Source of the DNA: an uncultured Desulfuromonadales bacterium
Lineage (GTDB): Bacteria > Desulfobacterota > Desulfuromonadia > Geobacterales > Pseudopelobacteraceae
Reading direction: 5' to 3'
Assembly: GCA_903868145.1 (NCBI GenBank)
Contig: CAIPTY010000087.1
Location: forward strand, 1-64,000
DNA: 64,000 nucleotides
Shown here in pieces: positions 23,699 through 32,317 of the stretch. The notes beneath the pieces were generated by a model. It was not told where the DNA came from. It ran no database searches and worked only from the letters and a program-made list of their open reading frames with translations. Position numbers and translations under genes: made by a program. Position 1 is the stretch's first letter. Every line of letters begins with the position of its first letter.

Positions 23699-23836
23699 AT
23701 GTCAGTTCGAGCACGCATTAACGGTAGGGAATTTACGCTTTCGTGGGAAGAATTCGAAAAAGCACTGATGCGGAGTAATCTGTCAGGAGGTGAATTCGAG
23801 ATTCTTACAATATTTACGGGAGTGAAACCCTACTAA
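23699..23836 (+). CDS. Putative 45-residue protein
   Basis: A short open frame starting at ATG 23699 behind ATAAGGGGGATAGAGTC and ending at TAA 23836. The peptide (MSVRARINGREFTLSWEEF ... TGVKPY) is charged, with a plausible strand-turn-helix pattern, and no family is recognised. Support comes from the ribosome site, a structured leader upstream and a terminator 38 bases downstream, which together frame a small transcription unit. It lies at the border between the DNA-metabolism block and the defence island. Confidence 0.5.
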   Translation: MSVRARINGREFTLSWEEFEKALMRSNLSGGEFEILTIFTGVKPY

Positions 23837-23873
23837 AGTCTTCAGATCGGACATACCCGTCCGGCTGGATAGA

Positions 23874-23898
23874 GGCGGCCCTTGTGGTCGCCTTTTTT
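23874..23898 (+). terminator. Intrinsic terminator at the end of region 2
   Basis: GGCGGCC (23874-23880), loop CTTGT, GGTCGCC (23886-23892, one G-U pair), then TTTTTT. A textbook terminator for plus-strand transcripts, which meet the minus-strand defence genes here. Confidence 0.85.
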
Positions 23899-25315
23899 AT
23901 TTTGTAGTTGGTAGCGTAATTTCAGGAAATAAGAGCGCAAATAGTTTGTCGAAACTTCGATTCTGTTTGAAATCTGGATCGTTGGCATCGATCTTCTGTT
24001 TGATAATTTTCCCTTTTTCTTTCCAGCTTTCATGCTTTTTGCCAGTCATTTTCTTTCGTTGCTCAGCGTTTTTATCTTGGGTGAGCAACTTATCCCAAGT
24101 TCCGTAATGCTGCAAAACACGCCCAAAGTACCACAAGAATGGTTTCCCGTAGAGATATGAGTTGTTGGCTACTTCAAGAAGAGTTTTGAGGCCGGTCAAA
24201 TAACCTTCACCAGCTTTAGCGCTGTAGACCATTTGTGTGAATCGTTCCAGTTCCCGACCATGATGTTCCGGAACGTCAATGTCATGCATCGACAATTGAT
24301 GTCTAAGCCGTCTGTATGTTGTTTCCGGGTCTGCGCATTTCCCAAGATGGACGCTATTCCAAAAGTCCTCATATCGAGTCCGTAGCTCTTCTTCCTCACG
24401 TGCCCATAGTATTTCCCGAGCTGTTTCGAGTAACTTTGATTTTTCAGCTTTGTAATCGAACCAATAAACCCTCTGATGTTCAGTGTCGATGGTCAATTCA
24501 TCAAAAGGCACAACCCGTTCTCGCCAGATATCATTGACAGTTGTTCCTGCCAGTAACGGTTCATAATAGCAGCACCTGAAAAAGAGTTTGCCTTGCTCAT
24601 GTGAATTACGGACTGTTTCCTCATCAACGACAAAGAGATTTGAATTGTTGTTGTAGAAAAGATCGTCTTGATACTGTAGGGGATTAACTCCGGAGGCATC
24701 TTTGAAAATCCAGAAAAGAAGGGCATTTTCCTTCAGGTAGAATTCTCTTCGAGCGGCAATTACTTTCAGGTAAGTCGACGAAAGCTGGATTTCAAAAGCG
24801 ATTCGTAGGTTGCTGAGAGTGTCAAGCAACCGTGTTGCCGCAATATCAGGCCGTCGCCACTTATTTTCATCAGTAGCTCCATACCAGTTTTTCTCTTCTC
24901 GTGTTTGAATCGGGTCGAACAAAGGGTCGGAGTCGATACTTGCCCGAAGAAGTCTCTTAAGCAGTTTATGGTCCGGCCCTTCCTTTTGGCCGTTGTAGCG
25001 CATACTGTCGATACGTGATGTATCAAGCCGTTTTTTATCGTTATAAGGACAATCCTGATTGTCACTCTCTGAAACGTGTGCAAAGTGAAACTTACCAGTT
25101 TTGACATTTTTTCGAGGATAAGCTGGTCGATGACATGCTGCACAGATAATATTCGGTTCATTTCTTTGCCTCGCGTCATAAACCCGCACGCGAATTTCAG
25201 AAATTTCTCTCGCAGACGCGGCTATATATTCACCAGCGCCGTATTCCTTACCGTCGGTTTGGTCTATTACATATTCAATGAGAGGCTCGTCAACAAGGGT
25301 GAAGACGTTACTCAT
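23897..25315 (-). CDS. CoiA-like PD-(D/E)XK nuclease (DUF6035-like)
   Basis: A 472-residue protein. Residues about 55-85 resemble the zinc-containing N-terminus of competence protein CoiA (ICAACHRPAYP ... GKFHFAH). A nuclease core follows, with RRPDIAATR (D) and RIAFEIQLSS (E-x-Q) in place of the usual E-x-K, as in CoiA, then the IAARREFYLKE helix. The C-terminal half (about 290-470) is helical and without known motifs. Start ATG at 25315 follows AGGAGG. It is the last gene of the AbiE operon, separated from the 58-residue gene by 11 bases. This location in a defence island suggests an anti-phage or anti-plasmid nuclease rather than a competence role (inference). Confidence 0.65.
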   Translation of the reverse strand: MSNVFTLVDEPLIEYVIDQTDGKEYGAGEYIAASAREISEIRVRVYDARQRNEPNIICAACHRPAYPRKNVKTGKFHFAHVSESDNQDCPYNDKKRLDTSRIDSMRYNGQKEGPDHKLLKRLLRASIDSDPLFDPIQTREEKNWYGATDENKWRRPDIAATRLLDTLSNLRIAFEIQLSSTYLKVIAARREFYLKENALLFWIFKDASGVNPLQYQDDLFYNNNSNLFVVDEETVRNSHEQGKLFFRCCYYEPLLAGTTVNDIWRERVVPFDELTIDTEHQRVYWFDYKAEKSKLLETAREILWAREEEELRTRYEDFWNSVHLGKCADPETTYRRLRHQLSMHDIDVPEHHGRELERFTQMVYSAKAGEGYLTGLKTLLEVANNSYLYGKPFLWYFGRVLQHYGTWDKLLTQDKNAEQRKKMTGKKHESWKEKGKIIKQKIDANDPDFKQNRSFDKLFALLFPEITLPTTK

Positions 25316-25326
25316 TTCAACTCCTC

Positions 25327-25503
25327 CTAAGGTGACAAACGAGAACTTTTTACCTTGTTTTCACGATCAAGGAGTCGTTGTGCCCATTCGCGAGCACGAT
25401 GATATCGTTCCAGCTCGGTCGCACTGGGAAGTTGGCCGCTGGTCATGGCACTGGATGCCTCCAGTAATTCCTGGAGCGATGCCAGCAGATCCTCATTACT
25501 CAT
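25327..25503 (-). CDS. Small unknown protein in the AbiE operon, 58 residues
   Basis: A helical, charged protein (MSNEDLLASLQELLEASSAM, then a long helix ending in LLDRENKVKSS). I choose the ATG at 25503, with GGAGG 8 bases upstream, over the ATG at 25518, which overlaps that ribosome site. It lies 21 bases after the AbiEii gene and 11 before the CoiA-like gene. Length and helical content resemble small antitoxin or adaptor proteins, but no family is recognised. Confidence 0.6.
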   Translation of the reverse strand: MSNEDLLASLQELLEASSAMTSGQLPSATELERYHRAREWAQRLLDRENKVKSSRLSP

Positions 25504-25524
25504 TACAGAAACCTCCATTTGTTG

Positions 25525-26394
25525 TTATCCTTCGGTCTTAATCCGGCTTGCCACATCTTGAAAGAAATCGTGCGACCAGAGGGCAAGCATCTTCTGATCC
25601 TTGACGAAGGGCGCCACATCCTTGCGAGCCTGATTCACATCCAGCCGGTCGATTGCCTCGAACAGTAAATCGGTAAAAACTACCGGTGAAAGGTTTATAT
25701 CACCGCTCCAATGACCGGTTTGGCGCATCCGCTGCTCAAGGTGATCGAGATTCAGCTGTGGATGGTTGGCGGCATACCAGACCAAATCATACCAATCACG
25801 ACCCTTGACCCGGTTCTTCCACTTGCGAAAAAGGATTGCGTGCATCTTGCCGGCAAAGAGATCCGGGAGCGAATAGCTCCGGACGGCAAACGGTATGGGT
25901 TGCAACAGATACCGAGTCTGGGTGCTGAAACCAGGTGGAGGGTCAGTGTCTACCTCGATCTTCACCTTCAGCACCTGTCCGGCTGCAACCTGACCAGTAA
26001 GTTCCTCACCTGCTTCAATGACCAGAAGTTCATTACGAGTGTTCGCCTTGAGGAAAGCAGACTGAACCGCCGATTCCACCGCCTTGTCAACCATCTCCAC
26101 GCGGACATTGAAACCGAATGCCTGCAGTTCCTCTTCAAGTGATGCCGTGTACCGCGCCAAGTTAAAGTCGGGGGATGGTGTCAGCAGCGAGAAATCCAGA
26201 TCCTCGGAGAATCGGTCGAGTCCGTACAGGATGCGAAGTGCCGTACCGCCGTAGAATGCAGCATGCTCGAAAAACTTTGCACGCCAGAGCCCGAGCAGCG
26301 CCACTTCCTGAATAATCTCCCGTAGTGCTCTGACTGAATCGTCAACGCTCTTCGGTTCATACTTGGCCAGCATGCGGGTTACCACCTCATGCAT
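25525..26394 (-). CDS. abiEii: AbiEii-type nucleotidyltransferase toxin
   Basis: A 289-residue protein of the type IV toxin-antitoxin family. The nucleotidyltransferase signature is FYGGTALRILYGLDRFSEDLDFSL at about 48-70, with GG at 49-50 and the metal-binding D65 and D67. The conserved downstream lysine region FAGKMHAILFRKWKNRVKGRD lies at about 190-210. AbiEii toxins transfer nucleotides and arrest growth, thereby aborting phage infection. The start overlaps the last base of the antitoxin gene, as usual for the pair. Length is usual for the family. Confidence 0.92.
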   Translation of the reverse strand: MHEVVTRMLAKYEPKSVDDSVRALREIIQEVALLGLWRAKFFEHAAFYGGTALRILYGLDRFSEDLDFSLLTPSPDFNLARYTASLEEELQAFGFNVRVEMVDKAVESAVQSAFLKANTRNELLVIEAGEELTGQVAAGQVLKVKIEVDTDPPPGFSTQTRYLLQPIPFAVRSYSLPDLFAGKMHAILFRKWKNRVKGRDWYDLVWYAANHPQLNLDHLEQRMRQTGHWSGDINLSPVVFTDLLFEAIDRLDVNQARKDVAPFVKDQKMLALWSHDFFQDVASRIKTEG

Positions 26395-27044
26395 TATCGT
26401 GCTCCTTTACTCAGGCGGGTAATCAGGTCGGCCAGCAGCTTCACCCTGCGGGATCGATAGTGCCGGGCGATTTCAATAAGTCTGGCCGGATCGAGTCCAC
26501 GGAGATTGGCAGGGTCGATACGGAGATCTTCCAGCAAATATTCGCGTAACTCCTTCTGCGTTGAAATGCCGGCACCACGGTCGGCAACGATCCGATCCGC
26601 CAGGGCCTTTTCCGGAATGGCGATCAGAAAAGAACGGCCATCATCCAGTTCAACTTGGTCCATACCGGTACGGAATGCTTCCATTGGAATCATGCGATAG
26701 GAGAAAGTACCAACCGGCGAATCGAAAGTCCGCGAGCGGCCACAGGTTACCGAAGTTACTGTCTCAACCCGTTCGGGTGTCAGGCCGTGATAATGCAACG
26801 CATATTCGAGGGAAACATAGGACGGGCCGTAGATCAGATTGGCGAGAAGTTCCCGACAGAAGGGCCTACGACGCAATGACTCACCGAGGATATAGAGCCC
26901 CTTTTTGACGCGGACTATATCCCCTTTGGCCAGCATGCCGGATATCTTCATCCGTGGCTGTGCATATCCGTGGACAGAGTCCAGCAGAGTCTGGTAGTCA
27001 AACTCCTCGTAGGGAATGCTTTTTATCAGCAGGCTGTTCGTCAT
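26394..27044 (-). CDS. abiEi: AbiEi-type antitoxin and autorepressor
   Basis: A 216-residue antitoxin. The N-terminal winged helix (about 10-60: YEEFDYQTLLDSVHGYAQPR, then ISGMLAKGDIVRVKKGLYIL) binds the operator; the rest (about 65-215), with SLEYALHYHGLTPE and ALADRI, is the AbiEi antitoxin domain. The ATG at 27044 is preferred over GTG at 27050, which lies only three bases from the GGAGATA ribosome site. AbiEi proteins are known to repress their own promoter by binding inverted repeats, and a 16-bp-arm palindrome lies upstream at 27086-27124. Confidence 0.9.
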   Translation of the reverse strand: MTNSLLIKSIPYEEFDYQTLLDSVHGYAQPRMKISGMLAKGDIVRVKKGLYILGESLRRRPFCRELLANLIYGPSYVSLEYALHYHGLTPERVETVTSVTCGRSRTFDSPVGTFSYRMIPMEAFRTGMDQVELDDGRSFLIAIPEKALADRIVADRGAGISTQKELREYLLEDLRIDPANLRGLDPARLIEIARHYRSRRVKLLADLITRLSKGAR

Positions 27045-27085
27045 GATCACTATCTCCTGTGCAATAGTGATAATTTAGCAGATAG

Positions 27086-27124
27086 CAACATAGTATGTCT
27101 ACAATAATTAGACATACTATGTTG
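27086..27124 (-). promoter_or_regulatory. Operator palindrome of the AbiE operon
   Basis: A perfect 16-bp inverted repeat (27086-27101 and 27109-27124, 7-base spacer) lies 42 bases upstream of the antitoxin start in AT-rich sequence, where the promoter must be. AbiEi-family antitoxins bind such repeats. As DNA it is an operator; as RNA it could also fold. Confidence 0.75.
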
Positions 27125-27179
27125 TAATATGGATAGTGAGTAATGGAAGGATTCGTATAAGTTTGTTCTCTGTGCTAAT

Positions 27180-27191
27180 CAGATTGCGCCA
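27180..27191. repeat. 12-bp direct repeat, left copy
   Basis: CAGATTGCGCCA is found here and again at 33671-33682. The two copies bracket the three-gene Azaca-like module with short margins (22 bases beyond the helicase stop and 138 bases before the first start). Could be a recombination or target-duplication scar, or coincidence. Confidence 0.45.
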
Positions 27192-27212
27192 GCGTTGGCG
27201 GTTCTACTATTG

Positions 27213-30200
27213 CTAGATGTCAAATGGCGGCTCAAGATTGATACTCAACTCTTGAGTAATTCGAGAAACCTCAGATTCTGGAAACCTTGACAGGAGGTAT
27301 TCGACAAGATCCTCTTGCCGTGCCTGACCAAAAACCATCCGATATACGACAAGCGATTTTCGCAAGGCAAACAAGCGCTCACGATCCCGGCTTAGTGGCA
27401 GAGTCGGAACGTGACGCTCAATTTTAGCACCCCCCTCCAAAGGATAAATCCAGAATGGAACAAGATCCGTTGCATCAATTGCACGATCTTGCCGACCATG
27501 GGCAAAAAGCGCTTCCCATGGGTCGTTGTTTTCAGCTTCCTTGGTCTTATTCATTCCATAAAAACTCGCAAGATTTTTACGAACGGCATGTCCTTTGTAA
27601 CGGTGAACACGTCCTTCCCGCTGCTCCATATCAACTGGATTCGAAGGTAGGTTCCAGTGTACAACTGCATGGCAATAGGTGTGGAAATCGAGTCCTTCCT
27701 GTCCTACTGAAGTCGTAGCTAAAACAAACGGCCAGAATGGAGAATTGAAAGCATCCCTTACCTGCCCCGCCCGGGTAATAACAGCGCCTTCATCGTTTTT
27801 TTCCTCACCAAAGCGGAGAGCGAAATGCCCACGCATTCTTCTTCCTTCCACCCTGACGGTTTTGTTTTCCGCATCGACGGCTACTTCATCTACCCCTAGC
27901 GTTGACGTCCGCAAGCTGAGCGATTCCCCCATAACACTGGCAACCTGACGGGCGATCTCCTCTGGAGCATGATCTACAAGTCCCAGTGACTCTCGCAGGG
28001 TATGTGCATATTCATCAAGTGCCGACTGTAGTCCCCCTGCTGCTGAGTATTCGACTACTCTTCGCCAGTAAGGTTCTTCACGGTTCAGGCTTCTAATAAA
28101 GGCCGTCACTTCGGGGAGATTGAACAGGGATCGAAAACACCATGCAACCTGTCCGGCATACCCTTTAATGACCGAGGTAATGCCATTGATCCCTCCGGTA
28201 ACTCTGGCTAACGACCGGAGAGCGGTGACACCCGGTCCTGCAAGCGCGATTTGCGCAAGGACACGGGATAAATCAGCTGGCTTTCGGCCTAAAGCAAGCT
28301 CGCCATTTGCCAGCTTCAGGGCATATTCCACATGAGCAGACCAGGCAGACTCGTCCTCGCCGCCTTCCTGCTGGTCATGGGTGCCGTCTGACCAACTACC
28401 CGCGAGGTTAGGAGAACGCAACCATTCTCTTGATAAGTCGGCATCAAATTGGAGATCAAGAAGGATCGGTGCTGCCCAGTACCATGTTTCGTCTTCGGGA
28501 CCGGCAACTTCGACCCCAGACTTAATATTTACCAGCAATTGTTCAATTGTTTGTTCTGCCCATTGAAGGACATCCGCCAGAGACGGCAAGTCATCGCTTG
28601 TTTCATAAAGGAGAGGGTCGCAATACTTCGTAAGGGTTGTACACGGATAGAGAAGGCCGAGCAATGGCATGCCGGTTAATCGTTCGTCAGTGCGGGCAAA
28701 GCGAAGGAGGGGGCGTCGCCGTTTTCTGGCGTCCAGCGAATTCTCAGGATGTTCTTCGAACGAGGAAATCATCCTTCTCTCAACAGCATAACTGAGCATC
28801 GTGGCCACGACCTTGGGAACCATCCGCCAAGAGGAAAAAACCAGTCGCTTGGTGAATTTACGTAAGGCCGGATCTGCAAAAGGTCCCTCAAGCCGGTAAT
28901 ACGGAAGAGCCGGCGGAATCCAAAGTAACTTCCAAGCACCGGTCTCTATAACATCTGCATGCAATCCGCGCAGGCGAGAATTGTTAGGATCAATTTCGTG
29001 ATATTTGACAATGTCACCCCAAGGAATGAGAAGGTTTTCAGAGACAGTAATGGCATCGGCAAGTTCTTCATTCTTATTAGAAATGCTGATTGCGTCTACG
29101 AAAACCTGTTTCAGCTTGTAGTCATCCATGAAATTGAGCAGATACGGAGCTGACTTCCAGTATTCTAGAGCATTCCCCTGATCCAGAACTTTCGTTATTC
29201 TCTGCATCCCCAGGTAAGCATCCAAATCCTGAGCTTCGAGAGTTACCTTGACAGGGGGTATTTCCGTAAGCATGCCATCACGGTCTACAGTTGCTGCGAG
29301 CCGCTCAGTTCGAACCATGATTCGGCGAAGTTGTGCTTCCAGACCAAGTTTGGAATCTTCGAGCATTTCGCTGCCGCCGTTCCCAAGGCGATAAAGTTCC
29401 CGACGGTAATTCCCTACCAGCTTTTCGAAGAGAGGAGTGTTTCCCGGCTCCAGAAAACGCATTGTACGCATGAAATCCTCATAATGGTCATCGTCGCCTG
29501 ATTCCTCGGAAAGCGTGTACATCTTGTAAGGAGTCGCAGAAAGAAGAAGAACACGAGCACGGGAGTTTTCATCTGCATAATCAAACAGTCCATGGGCAAG
29601 CCGGCTCGTTTCGCTTTCTGCGTCCAGAAGATGTTTGAAACGCTGGAACTCGTCCAGAATGATAAGATCCGGCTCCAAAGCGGCCAGACACGTTTCTGCA
29701 AGCAGAGATCGCATTTCCCCGATGAAATTCAGACGTTCTCGTTTCTCTATATCAGGAATGTTTTCATATTTGCGCGCCCGAGCAAAACTGCTACAGAGAC
29801 TATCAAAGCGAGACCTGAAATCAGTGCGACCTGCTTCCTTGTCATTCTTAACATGCTTGGTCAGTACATCAGCGAACTTCTGTGCCAGGGACGGATCAAT
29901 ATGGTTTCTCTCGCGGTAGCCATTAACAAGTGCGCGAAAACGATCCTTGTCGGCGTATCCTTGCAGAACGTTGAAAGGACCGGTACTCCCTTCTATCCGC
30001 CACGCCCTATTCAGAAGCCAATAGAGCAAAGCACGCTCGTCGGCTGTTCCCATACTCGATTTGAGGTCAAAAGATGTGCTCGGTGTAAACGAGATGAAAT
30101 TCAGTTTATTTTCCTGAAGGGACTTGATCTCGATCGGCAGGAGAGTTATCCGTGACGAAAGGGCAAACTCACTCTGCCCACTTGGTTTGAGCCTGTTGAT

Positions 30201-30470
30201 ATTCTGACGTGCGATGTCAGCATTGGAGCAGATGTAGACGATATCTATTCGTGGTACTTTGTCCCACAGATGCTCGATTGCCTTGGCAATGACCCCCCTT
30301 GCGACCATTGTCTTGCCAAGGCCGACTTCATCGGCTACGAGAAACCTGTGCGAGGGATCATCATTGCCATAAAGTCGAGAGAAAATGTAATCAACAGTTC
30401 TGCGTTGGAAGTCCTTCAACCCAGCGAGAATGGCTATTGTATTCGGCCGCACTGCATTCTTTACCGACAT
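27213..30470 (-). CDS. Defence helicase of the Azaca-like module (ZacC-like)
   Basis: A 1085-residue superfamily 2 helicase. Walker A is DEVGLGKT at about 47-54, motif II is DEFQ rather than DEAH (LIILDEFQRF, about 271), motif III is SATPYKM, and the C-terminal lobe has TTSVGQEGLDFHTYC and QREGRVHRYKG (motifs V-VI, around 960). A large middle part (about 430-880) is unassigned. The ATG at 30470 shares one base with the stop of the phospholipase-D-like gene (TAATG), which decides the start over an upstream in-frame codon. As I recall, the Azaca system combines such a helicase with a PLD nuclease and a DUF6361-like protein. Confidence 0.72.
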   Translation of the reverse strand: MSVKNAVRPNTIAILAGLKDFQRRTVDYIFSRLYGNDDPSHRFLVADEVGLGKTMVARGVIAKAIEHLWDKVPRIDIVYICSNADIARQNINRLKPSGQSEFALSSRITLLPIEIKSLQENKLNFISFTPSTSFDLKSSMGTADERALLYWLLNRAWRIEGSTGPFNVLQGYADKDRFRALVNGYRERNHIDPSLAQKFADVLTKHVKNDKEAGRTDFRSRFDSLCSSFARARKYENIPDIEKRERLNFIGEMRSLLAETCLAALEPDLIILDEFQRFKHLLDAESETSRLAHGLFDYADENSRARVLLLSATPYKMYTLSEESGDDDHYEDFMRTMRFLEPGNTPLFEKLVGNYRRELYRLGNGGSEMLEDSKLGLEAQLRRIMVRTERLAATVDRDGMLTEIPPVKVTLEAQDLDAYLGMQRITKVLDQGNALEYWKSAPYLLNFMDDYKLKQVFVDAISISNKNEELADAITVSENLLIPWGDIVKYHEIDPNNSRLRGLHADVIETGAWKLLWIPPALPYYRLEGPFADPALRKFTKRLVFSSWRMVPKVVATMLSYAVERRMISSFEEHPENSLDARKRRRPLLRFARTDERLTGMPLLGLLYPCTTLTKYCDPLLYETSDDLPSLADVLQWAEQTIEQLLVNIKSGVEVAGPEDETWYWAAPILLDLQFDADLSREWLRSPNLAGSWSDGTHDQQEGGEDESAWSAHVEYALKLANGELALGRKPADLSRVLAQIALAGPGVTALRSLARVTGGINGITSVIKGYAGQVAWCFRSLFNLPEVTAFIRSLNREEPYWRRVVEYSAAGGLQSALDEYAHTLRESLGLVDHAPEEIARQVASVMGESLSLRTSTLGVDEVAVDAENKTVRVEGRRMRGHFALRFGEEKNDEGAVITRAGQVRDAFNSPFWPFVLATTSVGQEGLDFHTYCHAVVHWNLPSNPVDMEQREGRVHRYKGHAVRKNLASFYGMNKTKEAENNDPWEALFAHGRQDRAIDATDLVPFWIYPLEGGAKIERHVPTLPLSRDRERLFALRKSLVVYRMVFGQARQEDLVEYLLSRFPESEVSRITQELSINLEPPFDI

Positions 30471-32317
30471 TATCGGTTCCTTTCCCGTGCAGCCCAGATC
30501 GGTTTCCATATAGCATCAAAACCCTCAGGAAGAAGCAGTTGCCCATCCTCGGTTTTTCTTAGGTCAGCTACAAGGCGTTCTATCTGATCCAGTTTAGCAG
30601 GATTGCGCTCCAGCGTGCGGACCATTGTTTCAAACAGGGGAATACCGGCGCCAGCGGAACCATTGCCTGCGCCCCCCGATAGCAATGCCCGACCGTTGAG
30701 AATCGCCTGATAGACGTCGCCTCCTCCTTCCGCCAACAGCATAAGAATGAATTTGATCACTTGGTCACGTGTCTTGAGCAGCGACTTCATGATTCGTTCT
30801 GCACGATCCTCGGGCGCCCCATTGAGCGGTAGATTAAGAACAAATCGACAACCGAACTTTTTCTCGTTCCTGCTTGCCGTTACCTCAAAGGCAAAAAATG
30901 ATGTCAAAGCCTCAAAAGAAACTTGGCTAAACTCAACAAAATTTCCCGGGTACTTCTTCACTTCAATCCCCATGGCATCACTAAGGGTAATCGGCCAGCA
31001 ACGTATCGAGACCCCGACAGGAAGATGGAGAATTTTATCTCCTAGATAAACAAGCTGCAGCCGATAAAGGTCTTGACCCTCAAGATCCTTTACGTTTACC
31101 GATATTCCGATGGCGGCGAGGCTTCGGCGTACATCAGTTGCTGTATCTTCCAGCGCTTTCATTTCCAGATCGACGGGAGCTGAATCAGGATTTGGGGAGT
31201 ACTCCTGCAGCAGTTTCATGAACCCAGTTCTCTCGCCTGTCTGGGGAGTCAGGGTATTGATCCCCCAGCGACTTTTCTTACCAGTCAATTGGACTAGAAA
31301 TTCCACATTGTTTTTGAAAGCTGCATTGGTGGCATTTGCGGAACCGGTCCATACATTTGCATTCCAACCGGCATCGGCAACGAAGAGCTTTGCATGCAAG
31401 CCTGACAGTGAATTCCCCGTTTCTTTTCCAGGCTCCGCTCCCCCATCATCATCCGGATCAGCTGCAGGACTCAGCAGATAAACCCGTTCAAAGCAGTTCA
31501 AGGTTGCAGATGATAGAGTGTCGAGTTCCTCAGCGCGTGATACCAGAACATGCCCCTGGCCAACCTTGGCAATGCGAGAAAGAAGGCCATCAGAAACAAA
31601 GGGAGAGACGATCAGCATCCGATCGATACGCGTTTCAAACGGCCAACGGCGGGCTTTCTTGAAACCGAGTGGCCAGAAGGAGATTTCATCAAATCCTTCC
31701 GGCAACTCGAAAATTACGCGGCGCAGTTCATGCTGAATAATATCAACGGTTGTCTTAATTTGGTCAGGAATCTGGCGGATCGCCATTTCGGGGAGTGCCT
31801 CAATGAAATCTCCAAGAGGGTGGTTGGTACTGAACGCCCGCTGCCTGTCGGCTAACACTCCCTCAAGAACAAGTGCGGTGTCCCAGGATCGGTCAAATGT
31901 GAGATTGCGGCTCAGACATAAGAGCCGATAGCGGGTCTGAGCATCTGGAGCAGTGAACCGAAGCACCCAGATTTTGGGGTGGAAAACTCCTTGATCATTT
32001 GGTGACATGACTTCGAAAATAGAATTTTCCAAATAGCCGTAAAGCTGATGACTTCCCCGCGGCACAGAAATCTGGCCAGCCTGGCAGAATATACTAACGC
32101 GCCCGGCATAACGTCGTAACGTCTCAAGCAAGGCCAGTGGGTCTGCATTCAGGTTACCTTCCTCATCTTCCCAATCAAAGAGTGTGAACGCCAGCGGAGC
32201 AATGAGAAGTGCCAGCAAATCAAGTGAAAAGGTCGTGCCGATTGCATGGTCGAGTTCGTAACCTGGGGGTGGGCGCAGTGACTCCAGAAGGTGCCGACGG
32301 TCGTCTGGATCAAGCAT
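30470..32317 (-). CDS. Phospholipase-D-like nuclease of the Azaca-like module (ZacB-like)
   Basis: A 615-residue protein with two HKD-type half-sites: VFHPKIWVLRF (H113, K115) followed by CLSRNLTFDRSWD, and GLHAKLFVADAG (about 305-315) followed by WTGSANATNAAFKNN. Paired HxK and S/N motifs are characteristic of PLD-superfamily nucleases. The C-terminal third (about 400-615) is not recognised. It overlaps the upstream DUF6361-like gene by 8 bases and the helicase by 1, so the three are produced from one mRNA in a coordinated way. Probably the DNA- or RNA-cleaving part of the module. Confidence 0.72.
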   Translation of the reverse strand: MLDPDDRRHLLESLRPPPGYELDHAIGTTFSLDLLALLIAPLAFTLFDWEDEEGNLNADPLALLETLRRYAGRVSIFCQAGQISVPRGSHQLYGYLENSIFEVMSPNDQGVFHPKIWVLRFTAPDAQTRYRLLCLSRNLTFDRSWDTALVLEGVLADRQRAFSTNHPLGDFIEALPEMAIRQIPDQIKTTVDIIQHELRRVIFELPEGFDEISFWPLGFKKARRWPFETRIDRMLIVSPFVSDGLLSRIAKVGQGHVLVSRAEELDTLSSATLNCFERVYLLSPAADPDDDGGAEPGKETGNSLSGLHAKLFVADAGWNANVWTGSANATNAAFKNNVEFLVQLTGKKSRWGINTLTPQTGERTGFMKLLQEYSPNPDSAPVDLEMKALEDTATDVRRSLAAIGISVNVKDLEGQDLYRLQLVYLGDKILHLPVGVSIRCWPITLSDAMGIEVKKYPGNFVEFSQVSFEALTSFFAFEVTASRNEKKFGCRFVLNLPLNGAPEDRAERIMKSLLKTRDQVIKFILMLLAEGGGDVYQAILNGRALLSGGAGNGSAGAGIPLFETMVRTLERNPAKLDQIERLVADLRKTEDGQLLLPEGFDAIWKPIWAARERNR

